Source: Brevibacterium sp. (GTDB lineage: Bacteria > Actinomycetota > Actinomycetes > Actinomycetales > Brevibacteriaceae). From it: a stretch of DNA of 64,000 nt. Below, one piece after another: positions 1 through 9,351 of the stretch. The position numbers and the translations under genes were made by a program. Positions within the stretch are counted from its first letter, which is position 1. Each line of letters begins with the position of its first letter. Location: the NCBI RefSeq assembly GCF_031179145.1, contig NZ_JAPSIB010000004.1, positions 62,001-126,000 of the forward strand, given 5' to 3'. Below the pieces are notes generated by a model. The model saw nothing but the letters and a program-made list of their open reading frames with translations. It was not told the origin of the DNA and made no database searches.

Positions 1-496
1 TGTCGGTGATCTTCTCCCAGCTGCGGATCCGCTGGATCTCCTCGCCCAACCCGCTGCGCTCGGAGGGGGTGCGACCGGCGGCGGCATCGGCGCCGAGGTC
101 GAAGAGCATTCCCTCGCCCTCGTCCGGGTAGCCGCCGGCAAGCTTGTGCTTGCACACATAGTTGCGTCGGCCCTTGAGCAGGGCGGCGCGTGGCAGTGGG
201 CTGAGGTCCTTCTTCACCGCTTTGAACAGGCGCGGCAGATCACGGTGGATGATCTGCGTCTGCAGCGCCAGGGTCGCCGTGGAGACGATGACCTTGCTGC
301 CGGTGCGGCTGGCGAACTCGGCGGCGGGGACCAGGTACGCCAGGGACTTTCCCGTGCCGGTTCCCGCTTGGACGAGCAGATGGACGCCGTTGTCGAGCGC
401 CGATCCGACCGCCTGGGCCATGTCCGACTGTCCCTGCCTGGGCGATCCGCCGATGGCCGCAACGGCAGACTCGAGCAGTTGTTCGACAGTGCTCAC
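1..496 (-). CDS. ATP-dependent DNA helicase, DinG/XPD-like (C-terminus beyond window)
   Basis: About 165 N-terminal residues are present and the rest runs off the left edge. The GTG start at 496 overlaps the hflX stop as GTGA, so the two are probably translationally coupled. Walker A (GTGTGKS, about residues 45-51) is followed by a helicase-like segment (VSTATLALQTQI). The context LKGRRNYVCKHK carries a Cys at the place where XPD/DinG superfamily-2 helicases start their 4Fe-4S cluster. By family it is a 5'-3' DNA helicase acting in repair or on R-loops. Superfamily and iron-sulfur type are well supported; the exact role (DinG or a paralogue) cannot be decided from the fragment. Confidence 0.85.
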   Translation of the reverse strand, partial: MSTVEQLLESAVAAIGGSPRQGQSDMAQAVGSALDNGVHLLVQAGTGTGKSLAYLVPAAEFASRTGSKVIVSTATLALQTQIIHRDLPRLFKAVKKDLSPLPRAALLKGRRNYVCKHKLAGGYPDEGEGMLFDLGADAAAGRTPSERSGLGEEIQRIRSWEKITD

Positions 497-1968
497 TCGC
501 CGATGACCATGTCCGGACGTCGGAAGTCGTCGAGCTCTGCGGCCAGCTCCTGAGGCACCTTCGCATGCAGGGCGGTGCCGCCCGTGGTGTGCTCTTCGCG
601 TTCGACGGAGCCCAGGGCATAGATCTTCGACACAAGGTCACCGCGCTCGTACGGGATGAGGACCGAGACCTCGACATTCGGCGAGGGCAGCTTCTCCTCG
701 ATGGTTTCGACGAGTTCGGGAATGCCCTCCCCCGTCGCAGCCGAGACGAACCGCGCGTGTGGGTACTCCGCGCGCAGCCCCGTCAACACCGTCTCCTCGG
801 CGATGTCGGCCTTGTTGAAGACGATGAGCTCGGCGATGTCACGCGTCTCGACGTCCTTGAGCACATCACGCACCGCACTGATCTGCCCGTGCGGATCCGG
901 GTGCGAGGCGTCGACGACGTGGAGGAGCAGATCGGAGTCGGCGGCCTCCTCGAGGGTCGACCGGAAGGCCTCGACCAGCTGGTGCGGGAGGTTGCGGACG
1001 AAACCGACGGTGTCGGTGAACGTGAACGTGATCCCCTCGGAGGTCTGCGACTGCCTGACCGTGGGATCAAGGGTGGCGAACAGTGCGTTCTGCACCATCA
1101 CCTCGGCGTCGGTGAGCCGGTTGAGCAGCGAGGATTTCCCGGCGTTCGTGTATCCGACGATCGCGACCGAGGGGATGTGATTGCGGGTGCGATTCTTCCG
1201 CTTCGTCTCCCTGGCCGGGGCCATCGCCGCGATCTCCTTGCGCAGCTTCGACATCCGGGCCCGGATCCGGCGCCGGTCGAGTTCGATCTTCGTCTCACCG
1301 GGACCGCGCGAGCCGATCCCGGCACCGCCGGCGACACGTCCACCGGCCTGGCGGGACAGGGACTCACCCCAACCGCGCAGCCTGGGCAGGAGGTATTCGA
1401 GCTGGGCGAGTTCGACCTGGGCCTTGCCCTCGCGGGACTTCGCATGCTGGGCGAAGATGTCGAGGATCAGGGCGACGCGGTCGACGACCTTGACCTTGAT
1501 GACGTCCTCGAGCCCGCGCCGTTGGCTGGGGGCGAGTTCGGAGTCGACGATGACGGTGTCGGCGCCGACAGAGGCGACGATCTCGGCGAGCTCAGCGGCT
1601 TTGCCTCGGCCCAGGTACGTGCCCGGGTCCGGCTTCTCGCGGCGCTGGATGACGGCGTCGAGGACCATCGAGCCTGCGGTCTCGGCGAGAGCCGCCAGTT
1701 CCCGGATCGAGTTCTCGGCTTCAGCCAGGGTGGTGTTCCAGAGGCCTGCCAGCACGACCCGCTCGAGGCGGATCTGTCGGTATTCGACCTCGGTGATGTC
1801 CTCGAGTTCGGTCGAGAGGCCGGCGACTCGTTTGAGCGCGGCGCGTTCGGCGAGGTCGAACTGCGAATCCTCGTCGACGTCCGATTCGTGGTTGCCGAGC
1901 GCCTGAGCGCCTCGCGAGAGCACACGGTCAAGCATTGCGTCCCGGCGCTCTTTGTCAGTGGGCGTCAT
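493..1968 (-). CDS. hflX: GTPase HflX
   Basis: A 491-residue ribosome-associated GTPase that in other bacteria splits stalled or heat-damaged ribosomes. Residues about 60-260 form the HflX N-terminal domain, including the glycine-rich GGRVAGGAGIGSRGPGET stretch typical of the family. The G domain shows G1 GYTNAGKS (272-279), G3 DTVGF (319-323) and G4 FNKAD. The first 60 residues are a variable acidic extension. The start is ATG at 1968 and the gene is divergent from the methyltransferase at 2070. The helicase gene overlaps its 3' end by 4 bp, so the two are probably one transcript. Confidence 0.95.
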   Translation of the reverse strand: MTPTDKERRDAMLDRVLSRGAQALGNHESDVDEDSQFDLAERAALKRVAGLSTELEDITEVEYRQIRLERVVLAGLWNTTLAEAENSIRELAALAETAGSMVLDAVIQRREKPDPGTYLGRGKAAELAEIVASVGADTVIVDSELAPSQRRGLEDVIKVKVVDRVALILDIFAQHAKSREGKAQVELAQLEYLLPRLRGWGESLSRQAGGRVAGGAGIGSRGPGETKIELDRRRIRARMSKLRKEIAAMAPARETKRKNRTRNHIPSVAIVGYTNAGKSSLLNRLTDAEVMVQNALFATLDPTVRQSQTSEGITFTFTDTVGFVRNLPHQLVEAFRSTLEEAADSDLLLHVVDASHPDPHGQISAVRDVLKDVETRDIAELIVFNKADIAEETVLTGLRAEYPHARFVSAATGEGIPELVETIEEKLPSPNVEVSVLIPYERGDLVSKIYALGSVEREEHTTGGTALHAKVPQELAAELDDFRRPDMVIGE

Positions 1969-2057
1969 TCATTCCTTTGTTCTCTGTGGCGGCGGGCGGT
2001 CTGCGCCCGGAGCCGGTGGTGCGTATTCAGGTGTCCATCAATTATCCCACAGGCCAC

Positions 2058-2063
2058 TAGACT
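2058..2063 (+). promoter_or_regulatory. Probable -10 box of a leaderless promoter
   Basis: TAGACT ends 6 bases before the GTG start at 2070, and no Shine-Dalgarno-like sequence lies between. This spacing would put transcription initiation at or next to the G of GTG. No good -35 hexamer is visible. Confidence 0.45.
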
Positions 2064-2069
2064 GTAACG

Positions 2070-2696
2070 GTGTCAGAGCACTATTTCACCGAATCCCCCA
2101 GCAGCGATGCCAAGCAGCGTGAGCTGAATCTCGAACTGGGCGGTCACGAGGTCACCGTCACCACCGTCGGCGGGACGTTCTCCCCCACCCGCCTCGACCT
2201 GGGAACGTCGGTGCTCCTGCGTCATCTGCCCGCACCGGAGCCGGGGAATCTCCTGGATCTGGGGTGCGGTTGGGGTCCGATCGCCCTCGATGCGGCGCTG
2301 AACGCCAAGGACGCCGAGGTGGATGTCACCGTGTGGGCCCTCGACGTCAACTCCCGGTCACTCGAGTCGACCGCTGCGAATGCGAAGCGTCTGGGTCTGG
2401 ACTCGATCAAGGCGGTCACCGCCGAGCAGATCCCCGCGGACCTCCAGTTCACCGCTATCCGTTCGAATCCCCCGATCCGCGTCGGCAAGGACGCCCTCCA
2501 CGACCTGCTCAGCACCTGGATCCCGCGGCTGGCTCCCGGCGGTCGCGCCGACCTCGTCGTGTCCAAGAACCTCGGCGCCGATTCGCTGCACCGGTGGCTG
2601 AGCGAGACCCTCGGCGAGACCTTCACCGTGAAGCGGACGGGTTCATCGAAGGGGTATCGCGTCCTCACGATCCACCGCGCGCAGTCGTCAGCCTGA
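2070..2696 (+). CDS. Class I SAM-dependent methyltransferase, RsmC-like
   Basis: A 208-residue methyltransferase with SAM motif I DLGCGWGPIAL (about 63-73) and the catalytic NPPI tetrapeptide (133-136) followed by RVGK. NPP[FY/I] with this context is typical of RsmC/RlmG-type enzymes, which methylate guanine N2 in ribosomal RNA. It is a single-domain protein, shorter than the two-domain Enterobacterial RsmC, as is common in Gram-positive bacteria. The GTG start at 2070 appears leaderless. The exact rRNA position modified cannot be read from the sequence. Confidence 0.85.
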   Translation: MSEHYFTESPSSDAKQRELNLELGGHEVTVTTVGGTFSPTRLDLGTSVLLRHLPAPEPGNLLDLGCGWGPIALDAALNAKDAEVDVTVWALDVNSRSLESTAANAKRLGLDSIKAVTAEQIPADLQFTAIRSNPPIRVGKDALHDLLSTWIPRLAPGGRADLVVSKNLGADSLHRWLSETLGETFTVKRTGSSKGYRVLTIHRAQSSA

Positions 2697-2758
2697 TCGG
2701 CCGCGGGCTGAAGCTGTGCGCGCAGGAACGCGGTCACCTCAGCCAGTAACGCGTTCGC

Positions 2759-3691
2759 TCAGCCGATCGCGCCGGTGGCGACGATGACCGCCGGGCCGGC
2801 GAGGGTGACCGTGCCCCGGTTCTCCGCCTCGGCGATCGTGATGCCGATCCGCAGCTGACCGCCGGGAACGTCGACGCGCCACTGCACCGGTGACTGGGCT
2901 CCTGCCCAGTGGTGAGCGGCGATCGCCGCCGCGCACGCGCCCGTCCCGCAGGAGCGGGTCTCACCGACTCCGCGTTCGAAGACGCGCATCTTCAGCGCGC
3001 CCTCTCCCCCGGCGATGTCGCTGCGCGCGGGTTCCATGACGATGTATTCGATGTTGGACCCGTTGGCGGGCACCGGGTCGAGCGCGGGGGCATCGCGGAG
3101 GTCGGCGGATTCGAGCTCGGCGAATTCGGCGAGGGCGACCACGGTGTGCGGGTTGCCGGTCTCGACGCTCAGGCCCGGGCGGGCCACGTCGATTCCGGCG
3201 GTGGTCACGAGCACGGGGTCGTCGTCGAGTGACCAGGTACCCATGTCGATCTCGTACCAGGAGTCGGCGGTTTCGGTCGGGTTCGTGACGCGGCGCACGG
3301 TCTTGATTCCGTCCCGGGTGGCCACCCGGATCTCGTCGGCCTCGGCGGGGACCCGGCCGGTCTCGATGAGGGTGTGGGCGAAGGCGCGCACCCCGTTGCC
3401 GCACATCTCGGACACGCTGCCGTCGTGGTTGTAGTAGTCCATGTACCACTCGGCTCCGGCCTGCGCCTGGTCGAGGGCTCCCGGGATCCCGCTGACCTCG
3501 GACCGGACAACGCGGATGATGCCGTCGGCGCCCAACCCGACTCGCCTGTCGGCCAGCGCGGCGATGGTGTCGGTGCGCAGGGTCAGCTGACCATCGTCAT
3601 CGGCCAGGAACACGAAGTCGTTCTGCGTGCCGTGGCCTTTGTAGAAGACGGTGCCGGAGATGTCGGCGAAGGGCGAGTCCGGGAAGTTCAT
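2759..3691 (-). CDS. dapF: Diaminopimelate epimerase
   Basis: A 310-residue enzyme converting LL- to meso-diaminopimelate for peptidoglycan cross-links and lysine. Both catalytic cysteines are visible in their signatures: MCGNGVRAFAHT in the N-terminal half and SCGTGACAAA in the C-terminal half. The N-terminus (FYKGHGTQNDFV) is canonical. It lies 9 bp after miaA on the same strand, so it is probably the last gene of the miaB-unknown-miaA-dapF transcript. The unrelated downstream methyltransferase is convergent. Confidence 0.97.
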   Translation of the reverse strand: MNFPDSPFADISGTVFYKGHGTQNDFVFLADDDGQLTLRTDTIAALADRRVGLGADGIIRVVRSEVSGIPGALDQAQAGAEWYMDYYNHDGSVSEMCGNGVRAFAHTLIETGRVPAEADEIRVATRDGIKTVRRVTNPTETADSWYEIDMGTWSLDDDPVLVTTAGIDVARPGLSVETGNPHTVVALAEFAELESADLRDAPALDPVPANGSNIEYIVMEPARSDIAGGEGALKMRVFERGVGETRSCGTGACAAAIAAHHWAGAQSPVQWRVDVPGGQLRIGITIAEAENRGTVTLAGPAVIVATGAIG

Positions 3692-3700
3692 GGTTCCATC

Positions 3701-4615
3701 CTATTCGGTGAGCAGCTCGAGGCTGCGGGCGAGATTCGCCTGCGGGTCACCGGCGCCGGCGTCGATCCACTTAATCCGTGGGTCGCGGCGGAACCACGTG
3801 TCCTGCCGGCGGGCGAACTGTCGGGTCTTGACGATCGTCTGTTCCTGCGCCTCGGCGCGATTCAGCTCTTCCGCCAGATGCGCCTGGATCTGGGCGTAGC
3901 CGATGGCGCGGGACGCGGTCTTCCCGCGGGCAAGTCCGCGACCCAGCAGGTCGACGACTTCGTCGACCCACCCCTGCTCCCACATCGCGTGCACTCGGGA
4001 GGCGATGCGGGAGTGGAGGATCTCCCGGTCGACGTGCAAGCCGATCTGCACGGTCGGCTCGATCTCCTGGTAATCGGGCAGCTGGGCGCTGAACGGCTCG
4101 CCGGTCAGTTCGATGACTTCGAGCGCCCGCACGATCCGGCGGACGTCGTTGGGGGTGATCTTCACGGCGGCCTCGGGGTCGATGGCAGCCAGCCGGCGGT
4201 GCTGTCCCCACCGGTCCGCGTCGACTTCGGCTTCGATTCGCGCCCTCACCTGAGGGTCGGTGCCGGGAAAGCCCATCCGGTCGATGACCGCGCGCACATA
4301 CAGACCGGATCCTCCGACGAGGATCGGGCGTCTGCCGCGGGACCGGATCTCGGCGATGGCGGTGCGCGCCTGCGTCTGGAAGGTCTGGACGTTGGCTTCC
4401 TCGGTCACGTCGAGGATGTCGATGAGGTGGTGGTCGATGCCCCGTCGTTCGACCGCCGGCAGCTTCGCCGTGCCGATGTCCATTCCGCGGTAGAACTGCA
4501 TCGAATCGGTGTTGATGATCTCCCCGCCGAGGTGCTCGGCCAGGTCGAGGGCGAGGTCCGATTTGCCGGTGGCGGTGGCACCGACGATGACGATGATGGG
4601 TTCGTCGACGCTCAT
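3701..4615 (-). CDS. miaA: tRNA dimethylallyltransferase
   Basis: 304 residues from the ATG at 4615; the longer open frame upstream overlaps the preceding gene and lacks MiaA-like sequence. MiaA transfers dimethylallyl to A37 of tRNAs reading UNN codons. The P-loop GATATGKSDLAL lies near the N-terminus, followed by the substrate-binding motif NTDSMQFYRGMDIGTAK and the SGLYVRAVI region. It works with MiaB, encoded two genes upstream, which methylthiolates the same base. The start is one base after the stop of the upstream gene. Confidence 0.96.
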   Translation of the reverse strand: MSVDEPIIVIVGATATGKSDLALDLAEHLGGEIINTDSMQFYRGMDIGTAKLPAVERRGIDHHLIDILDVTEEANVQTFQTQARTAIAEIRSRGRRPILVGGSGLYVRAVIDRMGFPGTDPQVRARIEAEVDADRWGQHRRLAAIDPEAAVKITPNDVRRIVRALEVIELTGEPFSAQLPDYQEIEPTVQIGLHVDREILHSRIASRVHAMWEQGWVDEVVDLLGRGLARGKTASRAIGYAQIQAHLAEELNRAEAQEQTIVKTRQFARRQDTWFRRDPRIKWIDAGAGDPQANLARSLELLTE

Positions 4616-4616
4616 C

Positions 4617-5282
4617 TCAGCAGCTTCCCGTTGCGCACAGGGATCTGACGTCGTGGACGTCCGCGTCGAAGACCGTCCTGTCGAGGGTGAGTGACGGAGT
4701 CGACCCCTGAGATCGTTCTGCCAGATGGGCCAAGGCGGCCGTGAGCAGCTCGATGTCGGCATGTGCAGAGGCCGCTCCTGGGGTGAGGGCGAGCAGTGCC
4801 GGCACCTCGCCCGCGGTGAGCGCGGCGACGAGCGCGTCATCGAATGCGGCTGCCCCTGCTGTGGGAGCCAGGGGCGCATCCGGCGAGGCGGCCACGGACA
4901 GGTCGAGCGGCACCACCAGGTCGTCAGCGGCGCCGAGAGGCCCGAGCCTGACTCCGGCGGAATGCGCGTGCATCAGGGCCACGGCGACGCCGGGGTGCGC
5001 GGATTCGCAGGCTGCCCGCTCCTCGGGGGACAGTGCCCTCACAGCCTCGACCCAGTCCTCTCCGGACAGCAGCTGACCGGTCCGGGTGTCGATGCCGCGG
5101 TCGATCCCCAGACCGCCGAGGCCGGCCAGCGGGGGCAGCGTGTCCACGGGCAGTGACCACACCTCGCGGCTGCTCAGCACGCCTTCCACCTCAGCTCGCA
5201 GGGCGGCGGTGCGGGCCGATTCGAGCAGATCGATGTTCTCGAGCAGGATGGGTGCGGCGGGGATGAGGGCGAACCGGGCCAT
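4617..5282 (-). CDS. Conserved actinobacterial protein between miaB and miaA, function unknown
   Basis: A 221-residue Ala-rich protein starting MARFALIPAAPILLENID. The ATG at 5282 is one base from the miaB stop, and its own stop is one base from the miaA start, so the three genes are tightly coupled. The N-terminal 'APILL' phrase and overall look recall the small family described in actinobacteria as class III extradiol dioxygenase-like (Rv2728c-type), but no metal ligands can be assigned with confidence. The C-terminus ends with two cysteines (SLCATGSC). Function is not inferred beyond a possible link to tRNA A37 modification suggested by position. Confidence 0.75.
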   Translation of the reverse strand: MARFALIPAAPILLENIDLLESARTAALRAEVEGVLSSREVWSLPVDTLPPLAGLGGLGIDRGIDTRTGQLLSGEDWVEAVRALSPEERAACESAHPGVAVALMHAHSAGVRLGPLGAADDLVVPLDLSVAASPDAPLAPTAGAAAFDDALVAALTAGEVPALLALTPGAASAHADIELLTAALAHLAERSQGSTPSLTLDRTVFDADVHDVRSLCATGSC

Positions 5283-5283
5283 C

Positions 5284-6789
5284 TCAGTTGCCGACGCGGA
5301 TCGTCGGCATTCCCAGGTTCGTGGCTCCTGCCTTGCTCTGGCCCGGTGTGGGCGCCCCGCAGCTCTCGGCTTGCGCCCTGTCGTAGGCGTCACCGGCGCG
5401 GGAGCGTCGGAGGCTGTATCCGGAGTCGGCCAGCAGGAAGTAGGGTTTCGCGTCGGTGACGGTGGCCGTGACGAAGTCACCGGGACGGGCCACCTCGGCG
5501 CCGTCCGGGATTCCCACGTGGACCAGCCGGTTGTCCGCGGCCCGTCCGCTCAGCCGTGGGGAATCCCCGTGGGGCAGAGCGGTGACGAGGACTTCGACCT
5601 CGCGACCGATCTGCGCCTTGTTCTCGTCCCAGGCGATCTCGTCCTGGAGGGCGATGAGGCGCTCGAAGCGTTCCTGCACGACCTCTTTGGGAATCTGATC
5701 CGGCATGGTCGCGGCAGGGGTGCCCGGGCGGATCGAGTACTGGAAGGTGAAAGCCTGGGAGAAGCGGGCGCGGCGGACGATGTCCATCGTGCCCTGGAAG
5801 TCCTCTTCAGTCTCTCCGGGGAATCCGACGATGATGTCGGTGGTGATTGCGGCGTGTGGGATGCGCTCCCGGACGCTGTCGAGGATGCGCATGAAGCGGC
5901 TGGTCCGATACGACCGTCGCATGGATTTGAGGATGGTGTCAGAGCCGGACTGCAGCGGCATGTGCAACTGAGGCATGACGGTCGGCGTCTCCGCCATCGC
6001 GTCGATGACGTCGTCGGAGAAAGCGGCGGGGTGCGGGCTGGTGAAGCGGACTCGTTCGATTCCCTCGACATTGCCCACTGCTCGCAACAGCTTGGCGAAC
6101 GCGCCCTTGTCGCGGAACTCGGCGCCGTAGGAGTTGACGTTCTGGCCGAGCAGGGTGACTTCGACGACGCCGTCGGCGACGAGCGCCTCGACCTCGGCGA
6201 GGATGTCGCCGGGCCGCCGGTCCTTCTCCTTGCCGCGAAGGCTGGGCACGATGCAGAAGGTGCATGTGTTGTTGCAGCCGACGGAGATGGAGACCCACCC
6301 CGAGTGCTGGGACTCACGCCTCGTCGGGAGGGTGGAGGGGAACACATCGAGGCTCTCGAGGATCTCGACCTGGGCTTCCTGGTTGTGCCGTGCGCGTTCG
6401 AGCAGAGCCGGCAGCGATCCCATGTTGTGGGTTCCGAAGACCACGTCGACCCATGGGGCCTTCTTCACGATCGTGTCGCGGTCCTTCTGTGCCATGCACC
6501 CGCCCACTGCGATCTGCAGATCGGGGCGCCTCTCCTTGACCTGAGCGAGCCGTCCGAGGTTGCCATAGAGGCGGTTGTCGGCGTTCTCACGCACAGCGCA
6601 CGTGTTGAACACGACGACGTCGGCCTGGTCCCCGGTGTCCGCGGGCACGTACCCGGCGTCGTCGAGGAGGCCAGAGAGCCGTTCGGAGTCGTGGACGTTC
6701 ATCTGACAGCCGTAGGTCTTCACCTCGTAGCTGCGCGGCGCCTCGGCGGTCGACGTCTCGGGGGCGGGTGAGTCAATGAGTTCAGTCAT
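5284..6789 (-). CDS. miaB: tRNA-2-methylthio-N6-dimethylallyladenosine synthase
   Basis: A 501-residue radical-SAM methylthiotransferase acting on i6A37 of tRNA. The N-terminal UPF0004 domain has the auxiliary-cluster cysteines ([24 protein letters not shown]). The radical-SAM cluster motif CNNTCTFC follows, then a TRAM domain near [22 protein letters not shown]. The C-terminal tail of about 50 residues after TRAM is variable. The ATG at 6789 sits 9 bases from a TAGAAT -10 box, so the mRNA leader is very short. It heads the miaB-unknown-miaA-dapF cluster. Confidence 0.96.
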   Translation of the reverse strand: MTELIDSPAPETSTAEAPRSYEVKTYGCQMNVHDSERLSGLLDDAGYVPADTGDQADVVVFNTCAVRENADNRLYGNLGRLAQVKERRPDLQIAVGGCMAQKDRDTIVKKAPWVDVVFGTHNMGSLPALLERARHNQEAQVEILESLDVFPSTLPTRRESQHSGWVSISVGCNNTCTFCIVPSLRGKEKDRRPGDILAEVEALVADGVVEVTLLGQNVNSYGAEFRDKGAFAKLLRAVGNVEGIERVRFTSPHPAAFSDDVIDAMAETPTVMPQLHMPLQSGSDTILKSMRRSYRTSRFMRILDSVRERIPHAAITTDIIVGFPGETEEDFQGTMDIVRRARFSQAFTFQYSIRPGTPAATMPDQIPKEVVQERFERLIALQDEIAWDENKAQIGREVEVLVTALPHGDSPRLSGRAADNRLVHVGIPDGAEVARPGDFVTATVTDAKPYFLLADSGYSLRRSRAGDAYDRAQAESCGAPTPGQSKAGATNLGMPTIRVGN

Positions 6790-6798
6790 GGCCCCACT

Positions 6799-6804
6799 AT
6801 TCTA
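6799..6804 (-). promoter_or_regulatory. -10 box upstream of miaB, near-leaderless
   Basis: TAGAAT on the minus strand lies 9 bases before the miaB ATG; initiation about 7 bases downstream would leave only a 2-3 base leader. This gives miaB and the genes after it a promoter separate from recA-recX. Confidence 0.45.
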
Positions 6805-6815
6805 GCTGTTCTCGC

Positions 6816-7487
6816 TCACTCGTCGTCGGCGAGGACTTCGCGGGTGACCTTGAGGCAGACGGTCGAGGAGAACCCTCGGCGGGCGAGCATGCCCAGGATC
6901 CTGCGCTGCCGCACGTCGTAGTCGAGTCCGCGACTGGAGGCGGCCTTCTTCTCGGCAACCTGCCTCGCGAGCTCCTCCTCACCGTCGACGTCTTCGACGA
7001 CTCCCGCGATGATGTCGGGCGAGATCCCCTTCTTGTTGAGTTCGCGTTTGAGCGCGGTGCGTGAGAGCTTGCGCCGTTCTCGGTGCGCGCGAACGTAGCG
7101 CTGTGCGAACTCTGCGTCGTCGAGCAGGCGCGACTTCTCCAGCTTCGCGATGAGTTCGTCGATCACCGGTGCCGGGATCTCCCGCTTCCCCAGCTTCTCG
7201 CGCAGCTCGGCACAGGAGTGATCGCGCATCGCGAGCATGTTCATCGCCGTCTTCTTGGCCTTCGCATAGGCGGCCTCGAAGTCGGAGTCGTCGAGTTCGT
7301 CGTCGTCTGGCGAACTGTCGGCGAGGAAGAGCGATTCGCCCTCCGCATGCCGCTGGTCGATCTCGGTGATCGCCGACTTCAGCGCCTCCAGCTGGTCTGC
7401 AGTCGCAGCCGACCTCCCCGAACCGCCGCCGGCAGCGCTCGGTTCGGGAGAGGCGTGGCTCGTTCGCTCAGGAGATCTCGACGTCAT
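6816..7487 (-). CDS. recX: Regulatory protein RecX
   Basis: 223 residues from the ATG at 7487, which overlaps the recA 3' end by 20 bp; further upstream in-frame starts would lie deeper inside recA. RecX binds RecA filaments and inhibits recombinase and coprotease activity. The C-terminal 150 residues carry the three-helix RecX repeats ([47 protein letters not shown]). The first 70 residues are low-complexity and acidic. Co-transcription with recA is the usual actinobacterial arrangement and is supported by the overlap. Confidence 0.93.
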   Translation of the reverse strand: MTSRSPERTSHASPEPSAAGGGSGRSAATADQLEALKSAITEIDQRHAEGESLFLADSSPDDDELDDSDFEAAYAKAKKTAMNMLAMRDHSCAELREKLGKREIPAPVIDELIAKLEKSRLLDDAEFAQRYVRAHRERRKLSRTALKRELNKKGISPDIIAGVVEDVDGEEELARQVAEKKAASSRGLDYDVRQRRILGMLARRGFSSTVCLKVTREVLADDE

Positions 7488-8559
7488 CGGCCGAGGTCTC
7501 TGCGGGAGCGTCTTCCGGCTCATCGGCCTCATCGACCTTGATCATGCCGAGCTTGTGTTTGATCTTCAGTTCGATCTCCTCGGCCAGGCCGGGGTTGTCG
7601 CGCAGGAAGTTGCGGACGTTCTCCTTGCCCTGTCCCAGCTGATCACCGTCGTAGGTGAACCAGGAGCCGGACTTGCGGATGATCCCATTGTCGACGCCCA
7701 TATCGATGAGGCTGCCTTCGCGGGAGATGCCGTGGCCGTACAGAATGTCGAACTCGGCCTGCTTGAACGGCGGAGCCACCTTGTTCTTGACGATCTTGGC
7801 GCGGGTCCGGTTGCCGACCGCGTCCTGACCTTCCTTGAGCGTTTCGATCCGGCGGACGTCGATGCGCACGGAGGCGTAGAACTTCAGCGCCTTTCCGCCC
7901 GAGGTCGTCTCCGGGGATCCGAAGAAGACGCCGACCTTCTCACGCAGCTGGTTGATGAAGATCGCGGTGGTCTTCGACTGAGCCAGTGCGCCGGTGATCT
8001 TGCGCAGTGCCTGCGACATCAGACGGGCCTGCAGTCCGACGTGACTGTCGCCCATCTCGCCCTCGATCTCAGCCTTGGGCACCAGGGCCGCGACGGAGTC
8101 GATGACGATGACGTCGAGCGCGCCGGAACGGATCAGCATGTCGGCGATCTCCAGTGCCTGCTCACCGGTGTCCGGCTGCGAGACCAGGAGCTGATCGGTG
8201 TCGACGCCGAGCTTCTTCGCGTACTCGGGATCGAGGGCGTGCTCGGCATCGATGAAGCCGGCGATTCCTCCGGCCTTCTGCGCGTTGGCCACGGCATGGA
8301 GGGCCACAGTAGTCTTACCCGAGGATTCCGGGCCGTAGATCTCGACCACGCGGCCACGCGGCAGACCGCCGATTCCCAGCGCGATGTCGAGGGCGATCGA
8401 TCCGGTCGGAATCGCCTCGATGGGTTCGCGGACCCCTTCGCCCAGACGCATGATCGCGCCCTTGCCGTAGTTGCGGTCGATCTGCCCCATCGCGGCTTCG
8501 AGCGCCTTCGCACGGTCATTGCCGGTCGGGATCTGCAGGTTCTTCGGTGTACGTGCCAT
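7468..8559 (-). CDS. recA: Recombinase RecA
   Basis: A 363-residue RecA with Walker A GPESSGKT (76-83), the core motif [14 protein letters not shown], and the MAW signature [16 protein letters not shown]. It forms filaments on single-stranded DNA, promotes strand exchange and triggers LexA self-cleavage. No intein is present, and the C-terminus is acidic ([20 protein letters not shown]). The ATG at 8559 is preceded by GTTGAGGAGACGTC, a good ribosome site. Two damage-type control elements lie upstream (8596-8618 and 8705-8716). recX overlaps the 3' end. Confidence 0.98.
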   Translation of the reverse strand: MARTPKNLQIPTGNDRAKALEAAMGQIDRNYGKGAIMRLGEGVREPIEAIPTGSIALDIALGIGGLPRGRVVEIYGPESSGKTTVALHAVANAQKAGGIAGFIDAEHALDPEYAKKLGVDTDQLLVSQPDTGEQALEIADMLIRSGALDVIVIDSVAALVPKAEIEGEMGDSHVGLQARLMSQALRKITGALAQSKTTAIFINQLREKVGVFFGSPETTSGGKALKFYASVRIDVRRIETLKEGQDAVGNRTRAKIVKNKVAPPFKQAEFDILYGHGISREGSLIDMGVDNGIIRKSGSWFTYDGDQLGQGKENVRNFLRDNPGLAEEIELKIKHKLGMIKVDEADEPEDAPAETSADDVEIS

Positions 8560-8595
8560 GACGTCTCCTCAACGTTCGTTCTTCCTTTGAGACCA

Positions 8596-8618
8596 AGGCT
8601 AGGAGATGGCACTGACAT
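8596..8618 (-). promoter_or_regulatory. RecA-NDp (PafBC)-type promoter of recA
   Basis: On the minus strand the sequence reads TGTCAGTG, then 8 bases, then TAGCCT. This matches the mycobacterial LexA-independent recA promoter consensus (TTGTCRGTG-N8-TANNNT) except for the first T. It lies about 40 bp upstream of the recA ATG, the right place for a promoter. That PafBC homologues act here is inferred from the motif; they are not encoded in this window. Confidence 0.6.
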
Positions 8619-8704
8619 GACAACAGAGGAGGCTCATCCCCTGTGGACAACCGGCCACTCGTGGTCACAGGTCCCGCGATTACTCACCAGCATAGCTCAC
8701 ATGG

Positions 8705-8716
8705 GAACACGTGTTC
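8705..8716. promoter_or_regulatory. LexA (SOS) box upstream of recA
   Basis: GAACACGTGTTC is a perfect 12-bp palindrome fitting the core of the actinobacterial/Gram-positive SOS box CGAAC-N4-GTTCG (the outer C/G are G/T here). It lies about 146 bp upstream of the recA start, as an upstream LexA-controlled promoter would need. The flanking TATATAT could supply a -10 element for either strand. Confidence 0.6.
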
Positions 8717-8769
8717 TATATATGTCGAGGTGTGTCGCAATCACTCGCAGCAGACCGTTGCCGACGGGC

Positions 8770-8997
8770 TCAGAACGGTCGTGACCGCGGCTTCTCGCGG
8801 CCGAGACGACGGGATTCGGGGACGCTCATCGCGTCGCAGACCGCGAGCCAGATGTCGCGCGGATCGAATCCCGCTTCGAATGCCTGTTCGGCGGTGCGCG
8901 AGTCGAGCGTGCTCAGCGCCAGATCGGTGTGCAGGGATGCCGCGCGCGCCTCGCCGAACTCTTCGTTCATCAGGACCCAGTAAAGGGTGTGGCGCAT
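8770..8997 (-). CDS. DUF3046 family protein
   Basis: A 75-residue protein ([17 protein letters not shown]...) with the family's conserved pattern of an N-terminal MR.T.FW..M...FG, then DLALSTLDSRTAEQAFEAGFDPRDIWLAVCDAM. DUF3046 occurs in actinobacteria close to recA. The ATG at 8997 overlaps the stop of clgR by one base (TGATG), so it is translated with clgR. It ends about 150 bp before the recA regulatory region. No function is established for the family to my knowledge. Confidence 0.85.
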   Translation of the reverse strand: MRHTLYWVLMNEEFGEARAASLHTDLALSTLDSRTAEQAFEAGFDPRDIWLAVCDAMSVPESRRLGREKPRSRPF

Positions 8998-9326
8998 CAG
9001 GGTTTGGCTGCCAAACGTGGTGCGCCGTAACCGCCTGGGCGTCCCAGGACCTTGTCGGAGAGCTCCTGCGGAATGGTGTCCGGGATCTGAACGCCCTCTT
9101 CGAGGGCGAAACGATCGGAGACTTCGCTCAACAACGCCGACACCGGCAGTTCGAGGGCTTCGCAGATCGCGGAGAGGAGCTCCGAGGAGGCTTCCTTCTG
9201 CCCGCGTTCGATTTCGCTCAGGTAACCCAGCGATACGCTCGCGCCCATGGACACATCACGAAGGGTGCGTCCCTGACGACGGCGAGCGGAGCGCAATGCG
9301 TCGCCGATTTCGACTCTCAGTAACAT
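8997..9326 (-). CDS. clgR: ClgR-type helix-turn-helix transcriptional activator
   Basis: A 109-residue Xre-type regulator: [49 protein letters not shown] is the helix-turn-helix segment and matches ClgR, which activates Clp protease and stress genes in actinobacteria. The ATG at 9326 has an AAGGGG ribosome site. Its position between cinA and DUF3046/recA is the usual one for clgR. The C-terminal tail (PRLAAKP) follows a short dimer region; in other species ClgR is itself degraded by Clp via its C-terminal alanines, but a clear degron is not visible here. Confidence 0.88.
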   Translation of the reverse strand: MLLRVEIGDALRSARRRQGRTLRDVSMGASVSLGYLSEIERGQKEASSELLSAICEALELPVSALLSEVSDRFALEEGVQIPDTIPQELSDKVLGRPGGYGAPRLAAKP

Positions 9327-9351
9327 GGTGCGCCCCTTCCTCAGTTCACGC

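Noticed and set aside
565-2067. 500-residue open frame on the plus strand over hflX
   Set aside because: Antisense shadow of hflX in GC-rich DNA; Asp/Gly/Leu-rich composition, no domain.
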